Shown here in pieces: positions 1-10,944 of a stretch of DNA of 64,000 bases. The position numbers and the translations under genes were made by a program. The DNA comes from Cinnamomum chago. Taxonomy: Eukaryota > Streptophyta > Magnoliopsida > Laurales > Lauraceae. Under the pieces are notes generated by a model. The model did not search any database, was not told the DNA's origin, and saw only the letters and a program-made list of their open reading frames with translations. The stretch spans positions 22,422,001 to 22,486,000 of the forward strand of contig CP142453.1 of NCBI GenBank assembly GCA_038049695.1. The letters run 5' to 3'. Every line of letters begins with the position of its first letter. Within the stretch, counting starts at the first letter, position 1.

Positions 1-1089
1 TCCTTATCTCTCTTGGTTTAATAAATAGAGCTGGACTCTATTCAAACCATCATTAAATCTTTTAAATCTTTCACTAATCTGTCCCCTTTTTTCTCATAAT
101 CCCACATCCCCCCCAATCTCTCAATCAATTTTTAGCCTACTCTACTCTCGCCCTCTCTAACGAGCATCCATTAAGGAAAAGAATCATGGTTTGGCAATGG
201 AGAAATGAGCAGGCAAGTGTTTTATCAAATAGGAAGAGTTAAGAGTGCCAAGGCTGTTGTCAAACTGTTGTCATACAAAACTAATTGGATTAAGACCCAA
301 GCGCTTGCCACCTCCTAACTTTGGGCCAAAATCCTGACCCAATTGCTGAATGCTCCAGATAAGACCCATGCCCCTTTTCTCAGATTGGGTTCATGTTGTC
401 AGCTAATGGGGCTTCAACAGTTCAACCTACTGTAGAGGTAGACAAGGGTTGCATTGGGTTGAGTCCAGATTTTGGCCATGGCCATGCTTGTATTTGCTAT
501 TGATGATGTGAATACTAATTCTTGATTTTTTTTTTCTTTAGATATAAATATCTATCAATATAAATATATATTTATAATTAATTTTGATATCGTATAAATT
601 TATTTAATTTAATTTTTTTTGGCCCGTATACACGGCCCCTTGTTGCTGGTAATTAAATAAATATAAAAAAAAATAGGAAACTCAAATATTAGTAATCCTA
701 ATCAAATCAAACAATGATACAAATAGAAATAGAAAGAGGTTGCCACATGAGCTCTTCTCGGGTTGGCCTATATTTCAATTGGTTGCCCAGTTGACTTAGG
801 CTTGGTCCTGGGGCCAGACCGTACCAGATGATATACATATATGCTTGATTAGGTGGATGTGTTTGTTGTCGCGGGTCCCACATAAGGTAGCACAGGAGAG
901 TTATTTATCCATAGGGTCAGATGTATTAGCTAGGTGGATGGATCAGATGTATTGGGTCCCACGTAAGATAGGACGTTAGGATTTGGAATTTATTGACATC
1001 AGTACTTGTAGGAATACTTCTCAAACATTATCCACCACCGACCTCCTAGAATCCGGTTCTCCTAAAAAAAGACACCGGGGCCCAGTTGC
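1..1089. other. Intergenic, no gene seen
   Basis: AT-rich non-coding sequence with short poly-T and poly-A runs near 530-540, 609-620 and 666-673. Stop codons are frequent in all frames. I recognise no domain, RNA gene or complete mobile element here. Confidence 0.5.
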
Positions 1090-1199
1090 TTGGCATCATT
1101 CTCGATAAGTAACGAGTTGAGTTCCCTTGATTCGATCGAGTCGACTCGGCTGAAATACCACCGACCTATAGGCGAGTCAAAACGACTCCAATCGAATAC

Positions 1200-1534
1200 T
1201 CAACTCAGTTACTCAGCTAGTCAATTTTTTGTTCAATCGACTCAAGTCGAATTCAACTCAGTTACTCAGCTAGTCAATTTTTTGTTCAATCGACTCAAGT
1301 CGAATTTTCTAGTAGAACTAAAGCATAATAGCCATCAAAAGATCAAGGCGTCAGCTCCAACCAAGTACACAAAATTTTTCTCAATCAAAACGATTCCAAT
1401 CGAACAATCAACTCAGTTACTCAGCTAGTCGACGGTTTTTTTTTTTTTTAAATCGATTCAAGTCGAATTTTCTAGTAGAACTTAAGCATAATAGCCATCG
1501 AAAGATCAAAGCGTCAGCCCCCAGTACACAAAAC
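1200..1534. repeat. Local tandem and direct repeats
   Basis: A 53 bp unit starting TCAACTCAGTTACTCAGC occurs twice in tandem (1200-1252 and 1253-1305) and its first part again at 1408. A second motif starting GAATTTTCTAGTAGAACT follows at about 1301-1361 and again at about 1464-1520. The region just upstream (1108-1150) is rich in CGAGTCGACTCG-type self-complementary sequence, which often marks ends of non-autonomous DNA transposons, but I could not define an element. The open frame across 1090-1428 is a by-product of the repeat. Confidence 0.75.
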
Positions 1535-1540
1535 TCTAAT

Positions 1541-2068
1541 CAATCAAATGAGGAAAAATATAACTTGCACGACTTGCACGGAAAAACTGCGATTACTGAA
1601 AAATTGAAGATTTTCCACGTTACAGTAAGATCCATCCAAAATCAATCCATGCAATTTCTCGTAAAATGAGTTCCTAGGAAAACAGGTTCCTATGGAGGAG
1701 GTCGGAAAATTTTTAAGATATACAGGTAATGATATCTAGAGACTAGAAGATGAAATATGAGTTGGGTTTTGACGGCACCTGATCGCCGTTATTCCGTACG
1801 AGAAAATCCCTCCCCTCAGAGGAGAGAAGCGATTGCAAGTCGTGAATTGTCTCCCCGTTAACTTCGCCGTTGAGGGTCTCTGCAGCGTCTGCCATTTTTT
1901 ATAAACTCTCGTTTCAGTGGGAATCAGTGGGCGGGGAAGAAGAAACAGGGTTTGAGCAAATTTATAGACGGATGACGACGTTTAAGAAAAAGAACGCCGT
2001 TATGCCGCCGTTAGATTTTTTCCATTACCCTTTCCTTCGCAAGGAAGGAAAAGGGCAAAAAAGGAAAT
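1541..2068. other. Unassigned sequence before duplicated segment
   Basis: Moderately GC-rich sequence that resembles a transcribed leader (a short open stretch at 1870-2070), but it has no ATG-initiated conserved protein and no recognised motif. It ends where the duplicated segment begins. Confidence 0.3.
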
Positions 2069-4421
2069 AAAAGAAAGCTGACTGGTAGACGGAATTTGTC
2101 CGGACTCGGATTCCCTCCCCGTGGCCACGCGCGTGGGCCCGAGGTATCTGCTTTTCTCTTTCCTCACCTCGTGACGACCCTGGTTCGTCCTAGTACAGTC
2201 GTTTGGAATTAACGGGGACATCCGTTTCCCGATGCCGGATGTGAGCCCCACGTGTGTAGACACCATATCAGCACCCAGTCACTGCCACTTCATGCAAATG
2301 AAAATCGTACGGCCATCTTCGAAATCTGGGTCCGATTCAGTGTTTGGTAGGGACCGGAAATAAAGTTTCTTCCTCAGTCGCATAAAATTTCACATTGTTT
2401 GCGGTTTAAAATTGTATAGAGCAGTAATTTCATATTTATATAAAACGGGGGAATTGAACTCGCAAAATTCATATGGAAATCATCAACATGCCTTAAAACC
2501 AAATTGCCTATTAAGATCAGCATCCCTCGGATAAAAGTTACGATGAATTGTTTTTAATGGTGTTAAAGACAATGATGTTTGGGTAGGCATAGATGGGAGT
2601 TTGAAAGTGGTGAGAATTATGAATTTCAGATTCATTGAAAGCAAATCTTCTAAGAACCATTTTTTTAATGGCAGCAGGGGACTGATGCTGATGTGAGTGA
2701 AGATGAGTTTTTAAAGAATGGAGGATGGCTTAGATTTTGTTATATTTCAAACATGAGAGGTGTAATGTTGAAAATACAATGGTGGATTGAGCATACTTCC
2801 AATGAAAACTTTTGTAGTTATCCTCGATGGGGACTTACTTTTGAAGATGGTCGGTCCTTTGTAAATAATTGATAGCTGGACGTAGGTGCTTTGGCTTGTT
2901 CTAAAACCCTATATGGGTACTTTCTTTCTTTCTTTCCTTTTTTTTTTAAGTATAAAACTTTTGGTTTGCTTTTAAAAGAGTAAATGAAGATTAAAATATT
3001 TTATAAAAGCAAAAAAAATTTCCACAATTCTTTTAATCAAGTTATCTCCATTAAAAAGTTTTTAAATTGACAAAAATACCCATTCTTTATAACCAACTAT
3101 TTTGATCCCCCTCAATTTTTTGGCCATTTCTCTTGATGTGTATTAATTTCTAGTAGTAGACACTCTATGAGAGGAAATATTCATGTGCATCCATCCCTCA
3201 CCATAGCATTATAGTGGGACCAACTTTTTGATCAATCTAAATCATCTACACACATGGAACCCCTTTAGGTACACTAGACCCATTGGGTTTTCACCTATTT
3301 GAATGGATTGGACCATTGGATCGAGGACAAATTTTTTCCTTTACTATTAAGTCGTTAAATTAGTGGGCCATGGATAAAGAGATTAGAGACATGTGATTGA
3401 CCCCAAACTTCATCTATAGATGATGTCTCTTTCCATTCTCCACAAGTCCCATAATTAATTGGTAGTTTATTCCTCACCATATAATTAGGAGAAGATACAC
3501 ATTAATATCGTTCTCAGATTCTCCACATCAATGATTTAGGGATGAATTTTTTTATATTTCTGAAAAACCCCTCCGGTAAAGCATCTTCTTATTTCAGTTC
3601 ACTACACGGCTCGCGCGCTCTGGCAAAAGCTCACTCAAGCAGTCAAGCGTGTAACTGACGAATAGAGGACCTGGACTATAAAAGATCAAAAAGTCTACTC
3701 GGCCCGAATTTGGCTGGGATCCAACGGTCCCCTTGGGGACCGGCCCAAATTCGGGCCATGTAGCATTTCCCATAAAAGATAAGCCTTTGGACAGTCGGCG
3801 TCAACACTCGACAGCAATATAATCCTATAGATAACAAGAAGGCAAGGTCGTCGGAATGAAAAGAACCAGCCGCCCCCACCACTCACCCACCCCGGCTTAA
3901 ATGAAATATTACCCACATGTCATCCTTCTCCAACCGTTTATCTCACTCTTATAAATACTACAGTGGTTGACCACGAGCTTTGTTTGGTTTTTTTTATTTT
4001 TTTCCGTCTGAGGGTGATATACTGCTCCTTTTACTTTAAAAAAAATTCAAAACCCTTTTTGCCCTTTTTGATCTTTTTCAATCTTCTTCTCCCTTTCACG
4101 ACGTTCAAACTCGATCACCCCTTGAATCAAAATCATAATCACTCTTCTGTCATTACCAATACTATTGAAGACGAAAAGGCGAAAATTTGTCTAGTTTCAA
4201 CAGAAAAAGGTGGCGAACCATCTCCTCACTAAGAAAACCTCAGCAGTAAACCAGAGTCCCAAAATAAAAAAAATGGTCCAAATCCATCATCCAAGTGCAC
4301 CGGTTAGAAATTTGTATTCCATAGTGGGGGTCAATAGTATACAGGTTCCAAAAGTTGAATTAAGAAGCTCCATGCAAAATTACAAAAATAAGTGCAATTT
4401 GTGAATGCCAGAACCACTACT
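2069..4421 (+). repeat. Segmental duplication, copy 1
   Basis: This 2.35 kb block is nearly identical to 5621-8424 in the same orientation. Homology starts at AAAAGAAAGCTGAC and ends at CCAGAACCACTACT. Copy 1 lacks a ~50 bp stretch found at about 6092-6147 in copy 2, and has a private 85 bp insertion at 3687-3771. Near its 3' part lies a promoter-like stretch (CTTATAAATACTACAG around 3949) shared by both copies. I see no conserved protein in it. Differences are mostly point changes, so the duplication is not very recent. Confidence 0.9.
3687..3771. mobile_element. 85 bp foldback insertion with 9 bp target duplication
   Basis: The insertion is flanked by the direct repeat ATAAAAGAT (3678-3686 and 3772-3780), and copy 2 of the duplicated block shows the same site without it. 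It is a strong hairpin: GGCCCGAATTTGG (3701-3713) pairs with CCAAATTCGGGCC (3745-3757), with a second arm GGTCCCC/GGGGACC inside (3726-3741). A 9 bp target duplication is typical of Mutator-like elements; assigning it there is inference. Confidence 0.7.
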
Positions 4422-5620
4422 TAGGGATGGCATTTTTAACCCGACCCGCCCCAACCCGGAGTGCCCGCCCCGCCCCGACTGTTAGACGGGGCGGGGACGA
4501 GGCAAAAAAATATACCCCGAATCCGGGGCGGGGCGGGGATGAGTATGTTTCTTGCCCCGCCCCGAAATATCGCCCCATGCCCCGCCCCAAAATTAATAAT
4601 CTTCTAAAATATATATATATATATTTTAGATTTCTTTTATAATAAATAAGCATATTTATATGCAAATGTATATATTGATTTTATATTGTTATTAAGGGTT
4701 AAGTAGATTGATTGAAGACTTTTTTTAAAGTTAAACATGTAATTGAATGAACCCTAGACATTATAAAAGCATATAATATGATCTCATTCCCTCTAATTCA
4801 AATTTAATGAAATTAAAGTTGTTAAAAAATCTATCTAACTATCTAAGCTTATTTTACTTTAATCATATATAATGTTAAATTGTGACATGATAAATCATAT
4901 TAAATAAAACGAATATAAATATATAATAGAATGATAGATCATGCTTTAAGCTTATAATAACATATATAATTAGAGATAGCAAGGTAAATTATAATTGGTA
5001 TGATTCTAATCATACTAATAACAATATAAATTATACTAATTTGATATTACATTACAAGATATATCATGCTATACGCTTATAATAACTTATATGATTAGAA
5101 ATAGCAAGGTAAATTATACTTAGTAACTTAATATGATTTTAATCATACTAACAACACTATAAATTATACTAATGTTAATTATATGTAATCAACCTCTATT
5201 AGTGAGTGGAGTTCAATACCAAAAATGAAGTCAAACCATGTATTGACGGAGTTCATGATATTTTAGAGAGATATTGTCTTTTTTATAAAGAATGTCTCAA
5301 AGCATATATGATATTTTCAAGTGTATGTTAGTGGCCTTCAAGGGCTTAGAGAAAATCTTATAAGAATAAATCTCACTTTAAATAGATAAAATTTCAGGAA
5401 AAGGAAAATTTATATTATTAATATTAGATAATTTTAAAAAATTTAAACAATCTAACAGTGCCCTACACTTATAAAATATTTATGCGGGGAGATCTTTTTA
5501 TTCTATTTTAGGAGATTTTTTTTAATATTATTAAAGGCATAGAGACAACATAGATGAATAATTCATATGCTTTTTACCATGTAAAATAAATTAATTTACC
5601 TTTTTCTTTATAGTCAATTC
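4422..5620. other. Spacer between duplicated copies, hAT-type terminus at left
   Basis: The left edge begins TAGGGATGGCA and runs into a CCCGCCCC/GGGGCGGGG-rich stretch (4437-4590), the arrangement seen at the ends of Ac-like hAT transposons. No matching right end was found, so the element is truncated or decayed. The rest (4600-5600) is very AT-rich. Within it, a stretch near 4955-5050 recurs in diverged form near 5070-5170 (shared words such as GATAGCAAGGTAAATTATA and TGATTCTAATCATACTAA). No gene seen. Confidence 0.45.
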
Positions 5621-8424
5621 AAAAGAAAGCTGACTGGTAGAAGGAATTTGTCCGGACTCGAATTTCCTCCCCGTGGGCCACGTGCGTGGGCCCAAGGTAT
5701 CTGCTTTTCTCTTTCCTCGCCTCGTGACCACCCCTGATTCGTCCAAAGACAGTCGTTTGGACTAAACGGGGAGATTCGTTTCCCGATGCCGGATGTGAGC
5801 CCCACGTGTGTAAACACCATATCAGCACCCAGTCACTGCCACTTCATGCAAATGAAAATCGTACGACCATCTTCAAAATCTGAGTCCGATTCAGTGTCTG
5901 GTAGGGACCGGAAATAAAGTTTCTTCCTCAGTCGCATAAAATTTCACATTGTTTGCGGTTTAAAATTGTAAAGAAAAGTAATTTCATGTTTCTATAAAAC
6001 GGAGGAATTGAACTCGTAAAATTATATGGAAATCATCAACATGCCTTAAAACCAAATTGCCGATTAAGATCAGCATCCCTCGGATAAAAGTCATGGTCGG
6101 CCTCTCAATTCACCCATCCCTCCTCCAAACTACCTGTTGGTGTACAATGAATTGTTTTTAATGGTGTTAAAGACAAAGATGTTTGGGTAGGCATAGATGG
6201 GAATTTGAAAGTAGTGAGAATTATGAATTTCAGATTCATTGAAAGCAAATCTTCTAATTAAGAACCATTTTTTTAATGGCAGCATGGGACTGATGCTGAT
6301 GTGAGTGAAGATGAGTTTTTAAAGAATGGAGGATGGCTTAGATGTTGCTATATTTCAAGCATGAGAGGTGTAATGTTGAAAATACAATGGTGGATTGAGC
6401 ATACTTCCAATGAAAACTTTTGTAGTTATCCTCGATGGGGATTTACATTTGAAGATGGTCGGTCCTTTGTAAATAATTGATAGCTGGACGTAGGTGCTTT
6501 GGCTTGTTCTAAAACCCTATATGGGTACTTTCTTTCTTTCTTTTTTTAAGTATAAAACTTTTGGTTTGCTTTTAAAAGAGTAAATGAAGATTAAAATCTT
6601 TTATAAAAGCAAATTTTTTTTCCACAATTCTTTCAATCAAGTTATCTCCATTAAAATTTTTTTAAATCGACAAAAATACCCATTCTTTATAACCAACTAT
6701 TTTGATCCCCCTCAATTTTTTGGCCATTTCTCTTGATGTGTATTAATTTCTAGTAGTAGACACTCTATGAGGGGAAATATTCATGTGCATCCATCCCTCA
6801 CCATAGCATTATAGTGGGACCAACTTTTTGATCTATCTAAATCATCTACACACATGGAACCCCTTTAGGTACACTAGACCCATTGGGTTTTCACTTATTT
6901 GAATGGATTGGACCATTAGATCGAGAACAAATTTTTTCCTTTACTATTAAGTCGTTAAATTAGTGGGCCATGGATAAAGAGATTAGAGACATGTGATTGA
7001 CCCCAAACTTGATCTATAGATGATGTCTCTTTCCATCCTCCACAAATCCCATAATTAATTGGTAGTTTATTCCTCACCATATAGTTAGGAGATGATACAC
7101 ATTAATATCGTTCTCAGATTCTCCACATCAATGATTTAGGGATGGATTTTTTTATATTTTTGAAAAACCCCTCCGATAAAGCATCTTCTTATTTCAGTTC
7201 ACTACACGGCTCGCGCGCTCCGGCAAAAGCTCACTCAAGCAGTCAAGCGTGTAACTGACGAATAGAGGACCTGGACTATAAGGGCATGTTTGTGTAGCCC
7301 ATTTCCACGGAAAAGGTTGTAGTTTTCTGCGGAAAACTTCTTTTTCATGTGTTTGGTGCGGCAGTTTTCCGAGGAAATGCTTTTTCACCACGTCAGTTTT
7401 TTCCTTCCTAACAATTGAAATAGACTTCCTATGGGGGGGGGGGGGGTATGGGAAGTCCATTTCCACGGAAAACCGACCCCCCAATTTCCTCTCTCACCCT
7501 CACTCCACCCAACCACCCTCTTTCTTCCTCTTCCCCTCCCAACCCCACCCACTCCACACACATACCAACCCACTCACCCAATAGTTTTCACTAAAAAATG
7601 ATTTTCACTAAAGAAATCCATAGTTGCACCAAACAACATTAGCACTAATTCATCGAGGAAAACCTTTTCGCACCAAACATAAAATTTTGACTTCCGCGAA
7701 AAAACTTTTCTAAAGAATTTGAAACCCATAGATTTTACTGATGTGGCAATTTCCAATTTTCACAAAAATTATATATACACAAACGTGCCCTAAAAGATAA
7801 GACTTTGGACAGTTGGCGTCAACACTCGACAGCAATATAATCTTATAGATAACAAGAAGGCAAAGTCGTCGGCATGAAAGGAACCAGCCGCCCCCACCAC
7901 TCACCGACCCTGGCTTAAATGGAATATTCCCCACACGTCATCCTTTTTCAACCGTTTATCTCACTCATATAAATACTACAGTGGTCACGTGAGCTTTGAT
8001 TGGTATTTTTTTTTCATATGAGCGGGGATATACTGCTCCTTTTACTTCAAAAAAAATTTCAAAACCCCTTTTGCCCTTTTCCAATCTTCTTCTCTCTTTC
8101 ATGATGTTCAAGCTCGATCACCCCTTGTATCAAAATCATAATCACTCTTCTGTTATTACCAATACTATTGAAGACGAAGAGGCAAAAATTTGTCTAATTT
8201 CATCAGAAAAAGGTGACGAACCTTCTCCTCACTAAGAAAACCTCAGCACTAAACCAGAGTCCCAAAATAAAAAGATGGTCCAAATCCATCATCCAAGTGC
8301 ACCGGTCAGAAATTTGTATTCCATAGTGGGGGGTCAATAGTATACAGGTTCCAAAAGTTGAATTAAGAAGCTCAATACAAAATTATAAAAATCAGTGCAA
8401 TTTGTGAATGCCAGAACCACTACT
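5621..8424 (+). repeat. Segmental duplication, copy 2
   Basis: Second copy of the block at 2069-4421. It is longer because of a 509 bp MITE at 7282-7790 and a ~50 bp extra stretch near 6092-6147. The small open frame around 8100-8235 has its ATGATG where copy 1 has ACGACG. These differences look like CpG decay, so the frame is probably not a gene. Confidence 0.9.
7282..7790. mobile_element. Hairpin MITE, Tourist/Harbinger-like
   Basis: A 509 bp element bounded by GGGCATGTTTGTGTA at the left and the inverted ATACACAAACGTGCCC at the right. It is flanked by TAA on both sides (7279-7281, 7791-7793), and the empty site is preserved in copy 1 of the duplication. The 3 bp TAA target duplication and the GGGC-TGTTTG terminus fit PIF/Harbinger (Tourist-like) MITEs. 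The interior is a long imperfect inverted repeat (TTTCCACGGAAAA-like arms). A related copy lies at 39254-39686. Confidence 0.8.
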
Positions 8425-8650
8425 GCCATCAAAACATCTAACAAAAACTGACCTTTTGTTTCTTTCTTTTTTGGTCGGTAAAAGTAAATCAAAATTGGTT
8501 CGAGATCCAACAAAACCTAGTTTACACATATCAGATCATAGTCATGATGCAAGAAATCCAACTCCCATCAGGAGATCAAATCAAGAACGCACCAGAGTGT
8601 CCAAACCAATCTTGGAAGAGAAAAACTCGAGAGCCGCGTCACCATTAATT
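8425..8650. other. Unassigned sequence
   Basis: Follows the duplicated block. An open frame runs through it (8408-8689), but its product has no recognised motif, low-complexity Ser/Lys content and no splice context. Confidence 0.3.
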
Positions 8651-9092
8651 TGGGCGGGGATATCCCCGGCTAAACTAAAGCCATGTTGACCCCACAATGG
8701 CCCACAGTACTTTAATTAGCGGAGATATCCCCGCTCACAATGCTAACACAAGTAGGGATATCCCTTTTCACAGCACTAATTTGGGCGGACATATCCCCAT
8801 CTCAACCGACACTACTATGACAGTACTCTAGTGGGCGGGGATCCCCTCACGGCACTAACATAAGCAGGAATATCCCTGTTCATAGCACTTATTTATGCGG
8901 AGATATCCCCATCTCAACTGATACCACTCTGAGACAACACCCACAGTACTCTAGTGGGCTCGCAGCACTAACACAGGCGGGGATATCCCCACCCACAACA
9001 ATATCATGGGCTGGGATACCCATTCCAAAACACTATCATTGCATGTGATATCCCCACCCACAAGACAATGCATGTGTGGATATCTCTGTCTA
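8651..9092. repeat. Array of GGGGATATCCCC-type palindromes, ~31 bp period
   Basis: About eleven copies of a self-complementary core (best forms GGGGATATCCCC at 8656-8667 and 8979-8990, AGGGATATCCCT at 8754-8765, GGGGATCCCC at 8837-8846) start near 8656, 8722, 8754, 8785, 8837, 8866, 8897, 8979, 9011, 9046 and 9077. Most steps are 29-35 bp and the longer ones are near 52, 66 and 82 bp. Spacers share a GCACTAA-like motif. This is a degenerate minisatellite built on a palindrome. A second patch lies at about 21983-22165. Confidence 0.75.
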
Positions 9093-10707
9093 GTCCATAA
9101 GAGAAATGTATCTCTACAGCCCATGAAGACAAAAAAAAAAAAAAACATGTATCAAAGGTAGACATGCACATTCACATTCACATAAAAAATGATATTCTTT
9201 GACAATCACACATTCGTCCATCAAAGGTAGACATGCACATTCACATCCGTCAATTAACATTTACTAGCAAGTTCTCAGCCAATCACATGCACATTCTGCC
9301 AAAATAGTATTGGTAAATAAAATTAACAACTGTCTACACAAATACAATTGTCTCTGACTAGAAACTTTATGCACATCTAATTCTCCAAAAGCATGTCCTA
9401 CTGTAGGTACTGAATATACATGCAAACTGACCATACAAAAAAACTGGTTAATTACAAAAAAAAGAAAGATTAAGGTTAGAATCTTAGTCTAAAGCACTTA
9501 AATCCAATCTATAGGAGATTAACACCTATTTCCTTTTGAATATCTCCAAAACTATTTTGCTACGATAAAATGGAATGTCAGCTTGTGTGAACTTGAATGG
9601 TTTTCGGAGAATATTGTAGTGTTTGGCGAAAGCACATTCGAAGACCCCACAATCGTTCTCATTGTCTTGGTGAGGGATGTCTATCTTTTCTTTGAAGGTC
9701 CAGACGAAAGGGTCATGCCAACCATAAACTGCAAATGTTTGAGTGAGCCAACAATGATTAACTGAATCGTATTTAACGGTTCAGTTCAATTAATATCCAT
9801 GACTCGAGACTGAAAACCAAAACCAAACCATGAAGCATGGTTTTCCAATTTTAATAACCGTAACCGAAACTATAAAACAAAAACTGTCGGTTTGGTTCAG
9901 TTTGATCGGTTAGACGGTTTTTCGGTTTTTTTTTACACCCGTAATCTAAAGGGTATGGAATGACATATACCCAATGCAAATTAACCACACATTTACGAGT
10001 CCAGATCCCGTCTGTTTCAGCCAATCCACATTCGCCACCTGTATAAAATTCTTAATCTCATACATCAGAGCCCAAAACACAAAACAAGAAATGAATGCAT
10101 TTTATACAGTAATGAATGAGGATTGGCTCAAACTGTTGAAACAGGGATACTCAGCACTTATAAATCTCCTCTTGGCCTCTTCACGATACACAATCTAATC
10201 CATCTTGTAGATCAGTCTCGGATGCTGTAGCGGACCTGCTGCACTCAATTCAAAGTAGGTGCAAAAACTCTCTACCAACAAATCGTTCATTGGAGCAAGT
10301 TGCCATAAACATTCAATATGTCAAGTAGTTGGAACGGTCATCAATCAAGCAAGGTCATGATTTTAATTCAAGACTAATCCACAATGGTTTTGCCCAATTA
10401 AAAGCAATTATAATATTTATAGATAGATATATAATGTAATTCAATTCAATTTTATTTACTTGTTAAACACATATAAAGCCTTTCAAGACTTTTTTTTTAA
10501 TTTTTTTACTTCCAATATTCTCTAGATTTTCTAAGATAATTTTATATAAAAGGTGAAGAAGTAAATAACAACATTGTGGATTGTTGCACATAACTCAGTT
10601 GAAGACTTGAAGTTATCCCAGCTAAAAGCTGCCCAATCTTGGTGTGGCCTTCAATTTCTATATGGGGAGTCCCTCACTACACATGGTGAGGGAAGCCCTC
10701 ACTTGAA

Positions 10708-10742
<35 letters not shown>

Positions 10743-10940
10743 GGCTTCTTACAACTGAAGAAGAAAGAACAAAAAAACAAAAGAAGAGAAATGAAGGAAC
10801 TAATTTGTAGTTAAATGAAGTGGAAACAGGACCTCTTTTCTTCTTGATGTATATACATTGAGCTTTTGACATTAGAGACGTGTAACAATTCCTCCATTTT
10901 CAAGGGCAACTTCATGGCATCCTTCTTCCATTGTTGACAT
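9093..10940. other. Intergenic with small repeats
   Basis: Contains a direct repeat ATCAAAGGTAGACATGCACA (9151 and 9219) and a hAT-like sequence rich in CGGTTTGGTTC-type words (about 9765-9950, ending TTTTTACACCCGTA). It also holds an (AT)n run at about 10715-10738 next to a short TCCCTCAC...GTGAGGGA inverted repeat. No gene is supported; LHCA6 ends at the right edge. Confidence 0.45.
10715..10738. repeat. (AT)n microsatellite
   Basis: Uninterrupted AT dinucleotide run. Confidence 0.9.
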
Positions 10941-10944
10941 CACC

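Noticed and set aside
3963..8235. Paired small open frames (3963-4232 and 7996-8235) ending in a shared EKGxEPSPH C-terminus.
   Set aside because: They lie in the duplicated block. The ATGATG of one is ACGACG in the other, replacement and silent changes are about equal, and no motif is recognised.
8651..9092. CRISPR-like array of repeats and spacers.
   Set aside because: The DNA is plant nuclear, the cores are 12 bp and degenerate, spacing is irregular and spacers resemble each other.
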